The notes: generated from the sequence alone by a model not told the origin. A stretch of DNA of 64,000 nt from Microbulbifer okhotskensis (GCF_023895975.1 NZ_JALBWM010000006.1:1-64000); one strand, 5' to 3'; positions 9,680 to 19,796 are shown, counted from the stretch's first letter. Numbers and translations: made by a program.

Positions 9680-9940
9680 TTACCAGCTGCCATCCGCCTC
9701 CTGAACGGGGCCTACAAAGGTGGCTATCCCTTCTTCCTTGAGCGCATCGAGCGCCTCTTCTAGCGCTTCCTTCTCGGAATCGAACGCATCTTCCCACACC
9801 GTGGAATTATTGCTGCTATCGACGATTTCAAGCAGCCAACTGCCCTCGCCATCTTCATAAATGTCGATCTGGACGGAAACCTCGCCCTCACTATAGATCT
9901 GGCTTAATTCTGACTCTTTCGGTGCAAACTCTTCGACCAT
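9680..9940 (-). CDS. Small acidic conserved-type hypothetical protein
   Basis: About 86 residues from the ATG at 9940, preceded by GAGGCGAG. A 48-base extension upstream would have to use a TTG. The protein is strongly acidic, with a core VSVQIDIYEDGEGSWLLEIV followed by an alanine/glutamate-rich helix (EKEALEEALDALKEEGI). It looks like a small soluble alpha/beta protein of a type seen in many gammaproteobacteria, but I cannot name the family or function. Confidence 0.6.
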   Translation of the reverse strand: MVEEFAPKESELSQIYSEGEVSVQIDIYEDGEGSWLLEIVDSSNNSTVWEDAFDSEKEALEEALDALKEEGIATFVGPVQEADGSW

Positions 9941-10137
9941 GGGACTCGCCTCGCTGTGACCTTTAAATTTTGGCCAGAACTGTGACAACTTGCGGCCCGA
10001 CGGTCAACCACAAATCCAATTTGTGACTACTGCGGGCCGCCTGCTTACTGTACGACAAGCTACTTTTTTTGCGATAAAATGCGCGGCGATTTTTTCTGCT
10101 CCGGATTTGCGATCCGGCCCGCAACTGAGGAAGTACT

Positions 10138-11139
10138 ATGAACCAATTTGTTGTATGCGCACTGTATAAGTTTGTCACCCTGGAGGACTTCGAGTCCCTG
10201 CGTGCGCCACTACTCGATGTCATGCAGGAAAACTGTGTGCGAGGCACCTTGCTGCTGGCCCACGAGGGCATTAACGGCACCGTTGCCGGTCCCCGCGAGG
10301 GCATTAACTCGGTATTAGCCCACTTAAAGTCGGACGAGCGCCTGGCTGAGCTGGACTATAAGGAGTCCATCACCCACGAAATGCCTTTCCTGCGTAGTAA
10401 AGTGAAGCTAAAGAAGGAAATTGTCACTATGGGCGTGGAGGGTATTGACCCGCTGCGTACGGTCGGCACCTATATCAAGCCCCAAGACTGGAATGCCCTG
10501 ATAAGTGACCCTGAAGTCGTTGTAGTGGACACTCGCAATGACTATGAATTTCAAGTCGGTACTTTCAAGAATTCGCTCAACCCGAAAACAGAGACCTTCC
10601 GCGAATTCCCCCAATATGTGAAGGAGAATATGGATCCGGCCAAGCACAAAAAGGTCGCCATGTTCTGCACCGGCGGTATTCGCTGTGAGAAATCCACGGC
10701 CTATATGAAAGAGCAGGGTTTTGAAGAGGTTTACCACCTGCACGGCGGTATCCTGAAGTACCTGGAAGAAGTGCCAAAAGAGGAATCACTGTGGGAGGGC
10801 GAATGTTTCGTATTTGACGAGCGCGTCACCGTCAACCACGATTTGGATCAGGGTCAATACGACCAATGTAATGCCTGCCGTATGCCGATCACCGAGGAAG
10901 ACCAGCTGTCCCCGCTGTTCGAACAAGGGGTCAGCTGCCCCCACTGCCATCATAAGATTCCTGAGGCCGATCGCGTCCGTTTCCGCGAGCGGGAGAAGCA
11001 GATTCAACTGGCTAAATCACGTGGCGAAGTTCATCTCGGCCAGGACGCCCGTCAGCAAACTGTGTCGCGCCGCCAACAGAAAAGAGAGGAGCGCCGCCGC
11101 CAGGCTGAAGCTGAACTGGCCCGCAGCCAGCAGGGCTGA
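10138..11139 (+). CDS. trhO: tRNA uridine(34) hydroxylase (YceA/TrhO)
   Basis: A 333-residue rhodanese-family protein that hydroxylates U34 of certain tRNAs with oxygen, the first step toward 5-(carboxy)methoxyuridine. An N-terminal acylphosphatase-like domain contains GINGTVAG. The rhodanese domain spans about residues 125-225, with the active-site loop [10 protein letters not shown] placing the catalytic Cys at residue 177. A C-terminal zinc-binding-like region (CNACRMP and CPHCHHKIP) ends in a basic tail. Start ATG is preceded by GAGGAAG. It is a single gene convergent with the small gene at 11154. Confidence 0.95.
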   Translation: MNQFVVCALYKFVTLEDFESLRAPLLDVMQENCVRGTLLLAHEGINGTVAGPREGINSVLAHLKSDERLAELDYKESITHEMPFLRSKVKLKKEIVTMGVEGIDPLRTVGTYIKPQDWNALISDPEVVVVDTRNDYEFQVGTFKNSLNPKTETFREFPQYVKENMDPAKHKKVAMFCTGGIRCEKSTAYMKEQGFEEVYHLHGGILKYLEEVPKEESLWEGECFVFDERVTVNHDLDQGQYDQCNACRMPITEEDQLSPLFEQGVSCPHCHHKIPEADRVRFREREKQIQLAKSRGEVHLGQDARQQTVSRRQQKREERRRQAEAELARSQQG

Positions 11140-11153
11140 TCCCTTCTTTTTCA

Positions 11154-11546
11154 TCACAAAGCCAGAGGCTGAGGCGCGCCCTTGATTTGGGCGAGCCAGG
11201 CTTCAGCCTCGGCTTCCACCACAAACTCCCGCGAACTGAGTCTGCATAAGGAGGAACCATGCGTAGGCAGCGGTGAGGTCCAGCGGTTACGTGGGTGTAC
11301 TACGGCGATAAAAGCACGCTGCAATACTGGATGCTCTGCAAGATAGTGAATAAATTGCCGGTGTTCCTCCAGAGTGATTTTGGTGCGCGCATAGCGCAAG
11401 TCGAGCAATATACGCAAGGGCTTCCGATGACGGTATTTTTCCACCAATAACGCGGTGGCTTCCATCCTATCCGCAAAGCCTACCGGACCATAAAAAAGTA
11501 CTCGCGCTATGCCACCTGTCGGTCGATAGCTAATATGAAAATTCAT
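11154..11546 (-). CDS. STAS-like small protein of unknown function
   Basis: About 130 residues. The pattern of short beta strands and a central LRILLDLRYAR strand followed by EEHRQFIHYLAEHP resembles SpoIIAA/STAS-like folds used in protein interaction, but this is a fold guess. The ATG at 11546 is chosen; an in-frame GTG at 11558 is the alternative and would place the start inside a perfect palindrome. Convergent with trhO (14-base gap). Confidence 0.55.
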   Translation of the reverse strand: MNFHISYRPTGGIARVLFYGPVGFADRMEATALLVEKYRHRKPLRILLDLRYARTKITLEEHRQFIHYLAEHPVLQRAFIAVVHPRNRWTSPLPTHGSSLCRLSSREFVVEAEAEAWLAQIKGAPQPLAL

Positions 11547-11550
11547 GGAT

Positions 11551-11568
11551 AAAAGCACCCGTGCTTTT
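11551..11568. repeat. Perfect palindrome at the start of the STAS-like gene
   Basis: AAAAGCAC (11551-11558) and GTGCTTTT (11561-11568) are perfect inverted copies separated by CC. It lies 4-22 bases upstream of the chosen ATG, where the ribosome site should be, so it could be a repressor operator or an mRNA hairpin that limits translation. Confidence 0.5.
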
Positions 11569-12149
11569 GTCTTTGTTATTTTTATCGACTACAGCTTCCG
11601 TAATGCCTATTTTTTATTGCCTTACCTAAGTCTTAAACCCTAATTGAAGCAGACTTTTCCTCGACACTCCTGATATATACCTCTAATTTCACGGCAACCC
11701 TACCGCCCTCTAATAGGTTTGACGATTAACAGCAAAAATACTGCACCTATAAACTGGGATTTATTTCTCCCTACCTTATCTAAGGTTTTTATAGCACCGA
11801 AGAAAACCCGCAAATACTGCCAAACTGTCAGAATCGAAATGGACAATTCTCACAAAAAATCGACTTAATTACCCGAACACCATTTACATCAGTGGATTAG
11901 CACCCAAAAAAATGCTCGCAAATTGTTATATAACATTTTATTGAATTTTTTTATAACACTTGAGCGCCCGGCATTCGACAGCAGCAAAACCCTGAATAAC
12001 ATTTATTTTGACGCTGATAACGAAAACGTCCAAATCGAGTCTGCAGATAAAAGAGAGTACCGGGTCGAACCAATATAAGAATAATGGGACCCGGTAAAAA
12101 CCACAAAAAGAAGAAAATGATTTCTTTGTGATCGATATCGCGAAAGGGC
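11569..12149. other. 581-base AT-rich gap without a gene
   Basis: No reading frame has convincing codon use or a ribosome site. The only distinct element is the AT palindrome TGTTATATAACA at 11924-11935. The region contains the 3' flank of apbC (minus strand) and the 5' flank of the STAS-like gene; no clear terminator is visible. Confidence 0.4.
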
Positions 12150-13301
12150 TCAACTAATTTCGATTTCCGGCATATCGTCATCCATACCGCTATTGAGCCA
12201 GATTTGAGCCGCTGTCTTGCGGGCAATTTCGCAGTAAAAACCTGCAATTTCACCATTTGGATCTGAAATTACACTGGGTTGCCCACTGTCCACATCTGCG
12301 CGGATTTTCTGTGCCAAAGGCAGCTCACCCAGCAGGTGGGTATCGTATTCCGCTGCGATTCGCTCACCGCCGCCAGCGCCAAAAATCGACTCACTGTGCC
12401 CACAGTTGGAGCAGGTATGCAGAGCCATATTCTCTACAATCCCCAATACCGGTACCGATACCTTACGGAACATTTCGATGCCTTTAATGGCATCTTTTAA
12501 CGCTAAGTCCTGCGGCGTCGTCACAATAACGGCACCGGCCAGAGTTGTTTTTTGCGCCAACGTGAGCTGGATATCACCGGTACCCGGTGGCATGTCGACA
12601 ACCAGGTAATCCAGCCCATCGCGGCCATCTCCCCAAAGGGTTTGGCTAAGAATCTGATTTAGTGCACCACTGGCCATAGGGCCGCGCCAGACCGCAGGAG
12701 TATCTTCTGTCATCAGGTAGCCCAATGATATGGTCTCAATTCCGTGGGCCATTACCGGTACAAAAAATTTCTGCTCTTTCACATGAGGGCGTTCACCCTC
12801 GGTGCCCAACATAGTAGGCAGGCTTGGACCATAGATATCCGCGTCTAGCAAACCGACCCTGGCTCCCTCGGCCGCCAAGGCCAAAGCCAAATTCACGGCT
12901 GTTGTGGACTTACCAACACCGCCTTTGCCGGAAGCGACTGCAACTATATTTTTAACCCCAGCCAGTGGCTCAGGTGCCCCTGGCGCAGGGGTGGAGGGAA
13001 TATGACTAAACAGCTCGAACTGCAGGGCACAGCCTTTCAAAGGACCCGCTTTCAGTAACGGCTGACAACTATCTTCCGCTCGCTTGCGCCAATCCGCCTC
13101 CTGGCTGGCACACGGATACCCCAGGGTAACCCCGACATAAACCGTGTCGTCCACAAACCCCACTTCAATTTCTGCGTCCAAATCATCCAGCGGCAACCCG
13201 CTGGCTGGATCATGCAGCTGGCCGAGGCATTCTGCCAGGCGCTCCAGCTCAGACTGAACTTCCTGTGACAGATCGTCATGATCGTGTTGGTGATCGCTCA
13301 C
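12150..13301 (-). CDS. apbC: Iron-sulfur cluster carrier ApbC/Mrp
   Basis: A 383-residue P-loop NTPase of the Mrp/NBP35 family that binds and transfers 4Fe-4S clusters to apoproteins in the cytosol. Residues about 15-100 form an N-terminal MIP18/DUF59-like domain. The deviant Walker A GKGGVGKST lies at 125-133, DIYGPSLPTMLG follows, and the CSNC cluster-binding motif is near residue 294. The start is a GTG with GGGAG upstream. The head-to-head arrangement with metG is a conserved gammaproteobacterial feature. Confidence 0.95.
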   Translation of the reverse strand: MSDHQHDHDDLSQEVQSELERLAECLGQLHDPASGLPLDDLDAEIEVGFVDDTVYVGVTLGYPCASQEADWRKRAEDSCQPLLKAGPLKGCALQFELFSHIPSTPAPGAPEPLAGVKNIVAVASGKGGVGKSTTAVNLALALAAEGARVGLLDADIYGPSLPTMLGTEGERPHVKEQKFFVPVMAHGIETISLGYLMTEDTPAVWRGPMASGALNQILSQTLWGDGRDGLDYLVVDMPPGTGDIQLTLAQKTTLAGAVIVTTPQDLALKDAIKGIEMFRKVSVPVLGIVENMALHTCSNCGHSESIFGAGGGERIAAEYDTHLLGELPLAQKIRADVDSGQPSVISDPNGEIAGFYCEIARKTAAQIWLNSGMDDDMPEIEIS

Positions 13302-13513
13302 GGTATCTCCCTTTCAACGCTTCTAGATTGGCTCGCATTGTGTCGGATGACGCGGTCCAACACCAGCCGCAGTAAGTGAGTTTTTGCTTAGGCACGCCCG
13401 CTTGGCACCTCCACGACATAGTGCAAATCTGCTATATTCCGCGGTCTTTTGACGATCTTCGGCCCGCTCCGCTGGAGCCTCTGGCCGCAACCCCCTCAGC
13501 GATGGAAAAACCA

Positions 13514-15541
13514 ATGTCCGATACGCGCAATATTCTCGTCACCAGCGCACTGCCCTATGCCAATGGCTCCCTACACCTGGGCCACGTACTCGAATATATC
13601 CAAACTGATATCTGGGCGCGTTTCCAGCGTGCGCGCGGCAATAACTGCCTATATATCTGTGCCGATGATGCACATGGCACTGCGATTATGTTGAAAGCCG
13701 AGCAACTGGGGCTGAGCCCAGAACAGCATATCGCCAATATGCAGGCAGAGCACGAGCGCGATTTCGCCGATTTCCTGATTGGCGTGGACAACTACCACTC
13801 GACCCATTCTGATGAGAACCTTGAGCTATCCGCGATGATTTATCGCCGTCTCAGTGAGAACGGCCATATTGCCTCGCGCACTATCACCCAGGCTTTTGAC
13901 CCGGAGAAACAACTGTTCCTGGCGGACCGCTATATCAAGGGCACCTGCCCGCGCTGCAGCACCCCTGACCAATACGGCGATAACTGCGAAGCCTGCGGCG
14001 CCACCTACAGCCCGACTGAACTGATCGACCCGGTCTCCGCTATTTCTGGAGCGACACCTATCGAAAAGGAGTCTGAGCACTTTTTCTTTACTTTGCCCGC
14101 TTTTACCGAGTACCTCCGCGAGTGGACTCGTTCCGGTACCCTGCAGGATGAGGTCGCCAACAAACTGGCCGAGTGGCTAGAAGAAGGCCTTCAAGAGTGG
14201 GACATCTCCCGCGACGCTCCCTACTTCGGTTTCGAGATCCCCGACGCACCCGGCAAGTATTTTTACGTATGGCTCGACGCCCCTATCGGTTATATGGCCA
14301 GCCTGAAGAATTACTGTGACAGCCAAGGGCTGGACTGGCTCGAATACTGGAAAAAAGACAGCGACGCCGAGGTATACCACTTTATCGGCAAAGATATTGT
14401 CAATTTCCATGCACTTTTCTGGCCCGCCATGTTGGACTCTGCGGACTTCCGTACGCCCAACAAAGTCTGTGTACACGGCTTCCTCACAGTCAACGGCAAG
14501 AAGATGTCCAAATCCCGTGGCACCTTTATCAATGCCCGCAACTACCTGGATCACCTGAGCCCCGAGTACCTGCGCTACTATTTCGCCGCCAAATTGACCG
14601 CCGGTGTCGACGACCTGGACTTGAACCTGGATGACTTCATCGCCAAAGTTAACTCTGACCTGGTTGGCAAGGTGGTGAATATCGCCTCGCGCACGGCCAA
14701 ATTTGTCAACAAGTCCGGTGGTAAGCTCGCTAGCAAATTGGCCGACGAACAGCTGTGGGACCAGTTTGTCGCAGCCGCCCCACGTATCGCCGAGTATTAC
14801 GAACAGCGCGAATACGCCCGCGCTACACGTGACATTATGGCCCTGGCTGACACCGCCAATGCATGGATTGCCGACAAGGCCCCCTGGTCGCTGGCGAAGC
14901 AAGAGGGCGCTGAAGCTGAAGTGCTCGCTATCTGCTCCCAGGGCGTCAACATATTCCGCGCCCTGATCACTTGGCTGGCACCGGTGCTGCCCAACACCGC
15001 GCTTAAAGCCGCTGAATTCCTCAACAGCGACCTGAACTGGAACAGTGCCACCAAGCCGCTGGCCGACCACGAGATCAAGAAGTTCAAACCGCTGTTGCAG
15101 CGCGTGGAGAAAACCCAAGTCGATGCGATAATGGCAGCGGCACAGGAATCCCTGGCCCAACTGCAAGCGGAAACTAAAGTTGCCACCGGCCCCCTCGCAG
15201 AAGACCCCATTGCCGAGCAAATTCAATTTGACGATTTCGCTAAAGTGGATCTGCGTATTGCTTTAATCGCCAAAGCTGAGCATGTGGAGGGTGCGGGCAA
15301 ACTGCTGCGTTTGACTCTGGATCTGGGCGGCGAGACCCGCCAGGTATTTGCTGGGATCAAAAGCGCCTATGCCCCACAGGACCTGGAGGGCAAGCATACG
15401 GTAATGGTAGCCAACCTGGCACCGCGCAAAATGCGCTTTGGTCTGAGCGAAGGCATGGTGCTGGCGGCGGGACCAGGCGGCAAAGACCTGTGGATTCTGG
15501 AGCCCCACGAAGGTGCCAAACCTGGTATGCGCGTTATGTAG
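13514..15541 (+). CDS. metG: Methionyl-tRNA synthetase
   Basis: About 675 residues, matching E. coli MetG. Class I signature motifs are the HIGH-like HLGH in [17 protein letters not shown] and KMSKS in [11 protein letters not shown]. The zinc-knuckle region has [17 protein letters not shown]. The C-terminal tRNA-binding domain (EMAP/TRBP-like, from about residue 575) carries [20 protein letters not shown]. The ATG at 13514 gives the family-typical [15 protein letters not shown]; an ATG at 13502 adds four residues, and the longer frame from 13376 is not supported. Divergent from apbC. Confidence 0.97.
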   Translation: MSDTRNILVTSALPYANGSLHLGHVLEYIQTDIWARFQRARGNNCLYICADDAHGTAIMLKAEQLGLSPEQHIANMQAEHERDFADFLIGVDNYHSTHSDENLELSAMIYRRLSENGHIASRTITQAFDPEKQLFLADRYIKGTCPRCSTPDQYGDNCEACGATYSPTELIDPVSAISGATPIEKESEHFFFTLPAFTEYLREWTRSGTLQDEVANKLAEWLEEGLQEWDISRDAPYFGFEIPDAPGKYFYVWLDAPIGYMASLKNYCDSQGLDWLEYWKKDSDAEVYHFIGKDIVNFHALFWPAMLDSADFRTPNKVCVHGFLTVNGKKMSKSRGTFINARNYLDHLSPEYLRYYFAAKLTAGVDDLDLNLDDFIAKVNSDLVGKVVNIASRTAKFVNKSGGKLASKLADEQLWDQFVAAAPRIAEYYEQREYARATRDIMALADTANAWIADKAPWSLAKQEGAEAEVLAICSQGVNIFRALITWLAPVLPNTALKAAEFLNSDLNWNSATKPLADHEIKKFKPLLQRVEKTQVDAIMAAAQESLAQLQAETKVATGPLAEDPIAEQIQFDDFAKVDLRIALIAKAEHVEGAGKLLRLTLDLGGETRQVFAGIKSAYAPQDLEGKHTVMVANLAPRKMRFGLSEGMVLAAGPGGKDLWILEPHEGAKPGMRVM

Positions 15542-15556
15542 TGCTTCTGCTCAAAT

Positions 15557-16459
15557 CTAATGCAGGGAGACCGCAATCAGTCCGGCACACACCAATCCCA
15601 CGCCCAACAACTGGGGCCTGTGTGCCGGCTCATTGAGTAGCCAGATTGCCAAACCCACGCCCAGCGGAATACTCAGCTGCCTCAAAGCCACCACGTAACT
15701 CACATTTTCCGTCATTGTCATCGCCAACAACACCAAACCGTATGTCGCTCCCATCATGGCGCCGGTCAGAGCGACAACTTTCAGATCCTTGAGACTCTGT
15801 ATCAATTGCGCAGTGCCACTCTGACCAAAGCACCCCAAGAGTAACCAAAGCCCGCAGGCGAGAAACTGCATTCCCAAGTAGCTATAAACCATCACCATTG
15901 GGGAGACGGCTTTACCAACAGCACTCCCCAAGTACAGCAATGCTCCCTTATCCGCCAGTGAATAACCGACGGTGCCAATCGCCGCAACCAGAGCCCAAGC
16001 ACAGTCAGCACGCCAATAAGCCCGCCAATGGCACTCGCGAAAATACACCAGGGGGACCAGCAGACAACCAATCGTCACCAGCAACATGCCCAGCCAGGCA
16101 AGCAAAGGCAAGGACTGCCCCAATAAAACCGTCGCAAGTGCAACTAATAGCACTGGTAATGCCCGCGCAATGGGATAAACCAGCCCCATATTCGCACGTT
16201 GGTAAGCGAGGGATAAACCTCCCATATAAATCATTTGAAAAAAGCCACTACTCAAAAGTAGCAACCAAAAACTTCGTGGTAGAGATTGCGCTTGTGCTAA
16301 AACACAAAAACTCAGCGGCAACAGAAAAAGTCCGACACTGAGCGTCGCAATGCAGAAAAAAGCAGGAGTGGGTGTGCGGGATTTACCCAGTAAATTCCAT
16401 CCCGCGTGAAGAAATGCAGAAACCAAAACCAAACTGGCAGCGGTGATCGATATCCCCAT
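15557..16459 (-). CDS. EamA/DMT-family transporter
   Basis: A 300-residue inner-membrane protein with about ten predicted hydrophobic helices arranged as two EamA repeats (residues about 5-140 and 155-298), typical for drug/metabolite transporters that export or import small metabolites. The substrate cannot be read from the sequence. ATG is preceded by GAGGG. It converges on metG with only 15 bases between stops and no visible terminator. Confidence 0.85.
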   Translation of the reverse strand: MGISITAASLVLVSAFLHAGWNLLGKSRTPTPAFFCIATLSVGLFLLPLSFCVLAQAQSLPRSFWLLLLSSGFFQMIYMGGLSLAYQRANMGLVYPIARALPVLLVALATVLLGQSLPLLAWLGMLLVTIGCLLVPLVYFRECHWRAYWRADCAWALVAAIGTVGYSLADKGALLYLGSAVGKAVSPMVMVYSYLGMQFLACGLWLLLGCFGQSGTAQLIQSLKDLKVVALTGAMMGATYGLVLLAMTMTENVSYVVALRQLSIPLGVGLAIWLLNEPAHRPQLLGVGLVCAGLIAVSLH

Positions 16460-16610
16460 AGAGGCCCTCTTTCAGTTGCGACAGAAAGGCCCGACAAACT
16501 AACCGTAGCCAAAAGTAAGCGCACACAAGGCCGAGCTCCCGCAAAACCGTTGCAATCGGTATTCACTGCCGTAGCATGTTCGCCCACAATACAGAAATCT
16601 AGGAGATTCC

Positions 16611-17558
16611 ATGCGCGGCGTATTTCTGGACACATCGACAATGAAGCTGGAGGAGCTGAATACATCGGCCCTGCAAAACAGTCTAGACCAATGGGATTTC
16701 TATGAAACCACTTCAGCGGCAGAAGCCGCAGAACGACTTGCCAATGCGGATGTGATCATTACCAACAAGGTCATATTAAATCGCACATTATTGGAGCAGG
16801 CACACCATCTCAAGATAATTTGTGTTTGCGCAACGGGCACTAATAATATTGATTTGACTGCCGCACAAGCGTTGAATATTTCTGTATTTAACGTTAAAGG
16901 TTACGCCGGCGCATCAGTTCCTCAGCATACCTTCGCACTGATTTTGGCTCTGGCATCCAATTGGTATCGCTATCATGAGGATGTTTTCGCAGGCCGTTGG
17001 AGCCAATCCGAAATATTTTGCCTGCTCGATTATCCAGTTATTGAGCTTGCGGGGAAAACCCTCGGCATTATCGGTTATGGTGCACTGGGACAAAAAGTAG
17101 CAAAACTGGGGGAAGCCCTGGACATGCGAATACTGGTAGCTGAATCTTTTGATGAGAAAAAAACTGAAGGCCGAACCTCCCTACAGGGCCTATGTGCGGA
17201 GTCTGACGTAATCAGCCTTCACTGCCCTCTCAGTGAAAAAACAGAGCAGTTGGTCGATAAAAATTTTATCGCAACAATGAAACCCGGCGCGCTACTGGTC
17301 AATACCGCCCGCGGCGGCTTAGTGGACGAGCAGGCACTAGCCGATGCGTTGCGCAGTGGCCATCTCGGCGGCGCAGCCTTGGATGTTCTTAGCCAAGAGC
17401 CGCCACCGGTCAGTCACCCTCTGCTGGATAAAGATATCCCCAATTTGATTATCACGCCCCACAACGCCTGGATCAGCCGCGAATCCCGCCAGCGCCTGCT
17501 GGATGGCGTCGTGGAAAATATCCAAGCCTGGAAGAAAAAAAGACCCTCAAGCCCCTAG
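16611..17558 (+). CDS. D-2-hydroxyacid dehydrogenase (glycerate/hydroxypyruvate type)
   Basis: A 315-residue NAD(P)-dependent dehydrogenase. The nucleotide-binding GIIGYGALGQKVAKLG starts near residue 150. The catalytic triad is visible as Arg in NTARGGLVDE, Glu in LSQEPPP and His in PHNAW. Closest in layout to glycerate dehydrogenase/hydroxypyruvate reductase (HprA), but exact substrate is inferred. Strong ribosome site TAGGAGA before the ATG. A D-glycerate 3-kinase lies elsewhere in the window (60780-61703), so glycerate metabolism may connect the two. Confidence 0.87.
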   Translation: MRGVFLDTSTMKLEELNTSALQNSLDQWDFYETTSAAEAAERLANADVIITNKVILNRTLLEQAHHLKIICVCATGTNNIDLTAAQALNISVFNVKGYAGASVPQHTFALILALASNWYRYHEDVFAGRWSQSEIFCLLDYPVIELAGKTLGIIGYGALGQKVAKLGEALDMRILVAESFDEKKTEGRTSLQGLCAESDVISLHCPLSEKTEQLVDKNFIATMKPGALLVNTARGGLVDEQALADALRSGHLGGAALDVLSQEPPPVSHPLLDKDIPNLIITPHNAWISRESRQRLLDGVVENIQAWKKKRPSSP

Positions 17559-17752
17559 CACTCATGACGCTCGAACAACCTGACACTAGGATTAGGAGGG
17601 GGAAGAACACCTCGATATTTCTGACTGGGCTAATAGCAGAACAGCGCTATCTTTCCGGTAAAATAACTTAAAAAAAGCCCTTTTTTCAGGTGGGAATACC
17701 AAGATGGGACTATAGACTTCCTCGGCAATTAAACCCAGAGAGGAAAAACCTG

Positions 17753-18004
17753 ATGGCAACCGCAAGATCTCCACACTCAAATTCCAGTAGGGATAAGCTG
17801 CAACAGGCCTATAATCTTGCTGGAGAAGCCGCTTCACAAGCAGCTGGCGGCTTGAAAGATAGAGCCAGATCCTCTGTAGAAACCCAGAGACAGCGCGCCA
17901 CCAACGTAATGGAAAAGGCGGAATCTTCACTCAGGGAGCGCCCCATTCTCGCCGTTGGTTGTGCCTTTGTTGTCGGCTGGGCGATTGCGAAGCTGTTTAA
18001 GTAA
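17753..18004 (+). CDS. DUF883/YqjD-like membrane-anchored protein
   Basis: 83 residues from the ATG at 17753, preceded by AGAGAGGA. It has an amphipathic helical N-terminal part and a C-terminal transmembrane helix (PILAVGCAFVVGWAIAKLF), the organisation of YqjD/ElaB-type proteins that tether ribosomes to the inner membrane in stationary phase. First gene of a yqjD-yqjE-yqjK-like set. A longer frame upstream (from 17690) lacks support. Confidence 0.75.
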   Translation: MATARSPHSNSSRDKLQQAYNLAGEAASQAAGGLKDRARSSVETQRQRATNVMEKAESSLRERPILAVGCAFVVGWAIAKLFK

Positions 18005-18042
18005 CGCTCTTTCTTTTTTTCAACTGGGAAGGACACCCCCTG

Positions 18043-18540
18043 ATGGGTAATGAAAAAAAGTCCCAAGCGTCTGACGCAAATGCCGATCCAGCTGCGCAGG
18101 AGCGCAGCGCGGATCCAGCTTCCCCCCCACCATCAGAGGAAACTACTGATGGTGGGGGTGGAAACAGCCTCGAAGCAACCCTGGCCCGTGCCGAAGCGAC
18201 ACTTACCCTGCTGACAGCTTGGTTGGCCAACATCCAGAAATTGTTCCAGCTTGAGTTGGATAGAACACTGACTGCTGGGAAACGCATTATTGCTCTGCAA
18301 CTGATATTACTGCCTTTGGGAGCGGCCGTGGTCGTCAGCCTCTGCGGAGGCGTCGGACTTATTGCCTATTATTTTTTGCAGTCCATTTACTTTGCTTTTC
18401 TGGTGTTTCTTTTAGCCCAGATAGGCATTCTGCTCGGCATTTTCATCTACCAAAAACAGCTGGTGCCACTGCTCGGTTTTGAAGAGACCAAACGCCAAGT
18501 TAAAGAGGCTTTGAACGATGTCGCTGAGACATTTAAATGA
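18043..18540 (+). CDS. Phage-holin-family (YqjE-like) membrane protein
   Basis: A 165-residue protein. A disordered acidic Ser/Pro/Gly N-terminus (1-45) precedes a helix (LTAWLANIQKLFQLELDRTL) and two transmembrane segments (about 85-113 and 118-140), the layout of the Phage_holin_3_6/YqjE family. Despite the family name it is a cellular inner-membrane protein with no phage genes nearby. The gene contains a very strong 13-bp hairpin at 18124-18158. Its stop overlaps the next start by 23 bases. Confidence 0.75.
   Translation: MGNEKKSQASDANADPAAQERSADPASPPPSEETTDGGGGNSLEATLARAEATLTLLTAWLANIQKLFQLELDRTLTAGKRIIALQLILLPLGAAVVVSLCGGVGLIAYYFLQSIYFAFLVFLLAQIGILLGIFIYQKQLVPLLGFEETKRQVKEALNDVAETFK
18124..18158. 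repeat. 13-bp perfect inverted repeat inside the YqjE-like gene
   Basis: CCCCCACCATCAG (18124-18136) pairs without mismatch with CTGATGGTGGGGG (18146-18158) around a nine-base loop. It encodes the SPPPSEETTDGGGG linker, so the protein composition partly follows from the palindrome. No T-run follows on either strand. Confidence 0.85.
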
Positions 18541-18760
18541 ACAGATTACACAGTGCAGCCATGACATCGAGCAACAACGACTCGGTGTCATGGCAATTGT
18601 TGATCGACAACAACAGGAAGCGCAGCAGCGTTTGCAGTCAATACCACTTCCGCTAATGCTGGGCCTGGCACTTATTGCGGGTTTTGCGGCGGAGAAATTG
18701 TGGCAACTACCCAGCACATCACAACTGGTTCATTTCGCATTATCTCTACGGGCCTTCTAG
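18518..18760 (+). CDS. YqjK-like small membrane protein
   Basis: 80 residues: a Gln-rich helical N-terminal half and a C-terminal hydrophobic helix (LPLMLGLALIAGFAAEKLW). It overlaps the YqjE-like gene by 23 bases, which implies translational coupling. Position as third gene after YqjD- and YqjE-like genes matches yqjK, although sequence similarity alone would be weak. Confidence 0.65.
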   Translation: MSLRHLNEQITQCSHDIEQQRLGVMAIVDRQQQEAQQRLQSIPLPLMLGLALIAGFAAEKLWQLPSTSQLVHFALSLRAF

Positions 18761-18920
18761 CCAGTTGTTGAGAAAACCTGCCACGGCCTTTCTCAGCCCG
18801 GGTTTGTAACCTATGTGCGCAAACCCTCCTCAGTCAATCAAACCTTACTGGCTTGACCTGCAGTTCGAACATCCCTGTTAGGGTCAGCAGACTGCCTAGG
18901 TATACTTTCTTTTCGGACGG

Positions 18921-19796
18921 CTAGGTGTCTTTACCAACAATTTTATCCTGAGTGCTCTGCTCAAAGTCCTGAGCATCGTGACGCTCATGCAGCTGACCGC
19001 CGGGCTCGCCCCAGGTTCGATTGACCATGCGCCCGCGCTTTACCGCTGGTCGCTCCGCAATCTCTCCGACCCAACGATTGAGGTTTTTGTAGCTCTGAGT
19101 ATCGAGAAACTCTGCTGCACCGTATGCCTCATTGCGAACCAGGGCGCCGTACCAGGGCCAGATAGCCATATCGGCTATGGTGTACTCCCGACCGGCAACA
19201 AACGGGTGTTTCGCCAACTGTTGATCCAGAACATCAAGTTGACGCTTAACTTCCATAGCAAAGCGATTAATCGGATATTCATATTTTTCCGGAGCATAGG
19301 CATAAAAATGTCCAAAGCCACCGCCGAGATAGGGTGCAGCTCCCATTTGCCAAAACAGCCAATTTAAGGTTTCGGTGCGCTGCTCCGGGGTATGGGGTAG
19401 AAAGGCACCAAATTTTTCTGCCAGGTACAAGAGGATGGAGCCACTCTCAAATACCCTGATAGGTGGCGTCGTGCTGCAGTCCAACAACACTGGAATTTTG
19501 GAGTTGGGGTTGGCCTCGACAAACCCACTGCCAAACTGCTCTCCTTCAGCAATACGAATCAAGTGAGCATCATACTCAGCCCCCTCAAACCCCAGCTCCA
19601 GTAACTCCTCTAACATGACCGTAGCTTTAACACCATTGGGCGTAGCCAGGGAATAGAGCTGTATCGGATGCCGCCCTTGGGGCAAGGCTTTATCATGGGT
19701 CGCTCCCGCCACTGGGCGGTTAATACTGGCAAAAGCTCCTCCGCTCTCACTATCCCATTGCCAGACTTTGGGTGGAGTATAGGCTTGGTTCGACAT
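18921..19796 (-). CDS. yghU: Glutathione S-transferase-like disulfide reductase YghU
   Basis: About 291 residues from the ATG at 19796, which has GGAGCTG upstream; the frame runs 54 codons further 5' without support. The N-terminal extension (AYTPPKVWQWD) precedes the thioredoxin-like GST domain with ATPNGVKATVMLEELLE and PVLLD plus FESGSILLYLAEKFG; the helical GST-C domain follows, with YLGGGFGHFYAYAPEKYEYP. These are features of the Nu-class YghU/YfcG GSTs, which bind two glutathiones and reduce disulfides in the cytosol. It is a single gene convergent with the yqj-like set. Confidence 0.9.
   Translation of the reverse strand: MSNQAYTPPKVWQWDSESGGAFASINRPVAGATHDKALPQGRHPIQLYSLATPNGVKATVMLEELLELGFEGAEYDAHLIRIAEGEQFGSGFVEANPNSKIPVLLDCSTTPPIRVFESGSILLYLAEKFGAFLPHTPEQRTETLNWLFWQMGAAPYLGGGFGHFYAYAPEKYEYPINRFAMEVKRQLDVLDQQLAKHPFVAGREYTIADMAIWPWYGALVRNEAYGAAEFLDTQSYKNLNRWVGEIAERPAVKRGRMVNRTWGEPGGQLHERHDAQDFEQSTQDKIVGKDT

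Noticed and set aside
11951..12256. Minus-strand frame downstream of apbC with a hydrophobic stretch
   Set aside because: Starts inside apbC in another frame without a ribosome site; composition typical of AT-rich non-coding DNA.
14177..15226. 349-codon minus-strand frame within metG
   Set aside because: Shadow of metG, which is certain on the plus strand.
18043..18540. Prophage remnant suggested by the holin-family name
   Set aside because: The family includes cellular YqjE proteins, neighbours are YqjD/YqjK-like and no phage genes are present.
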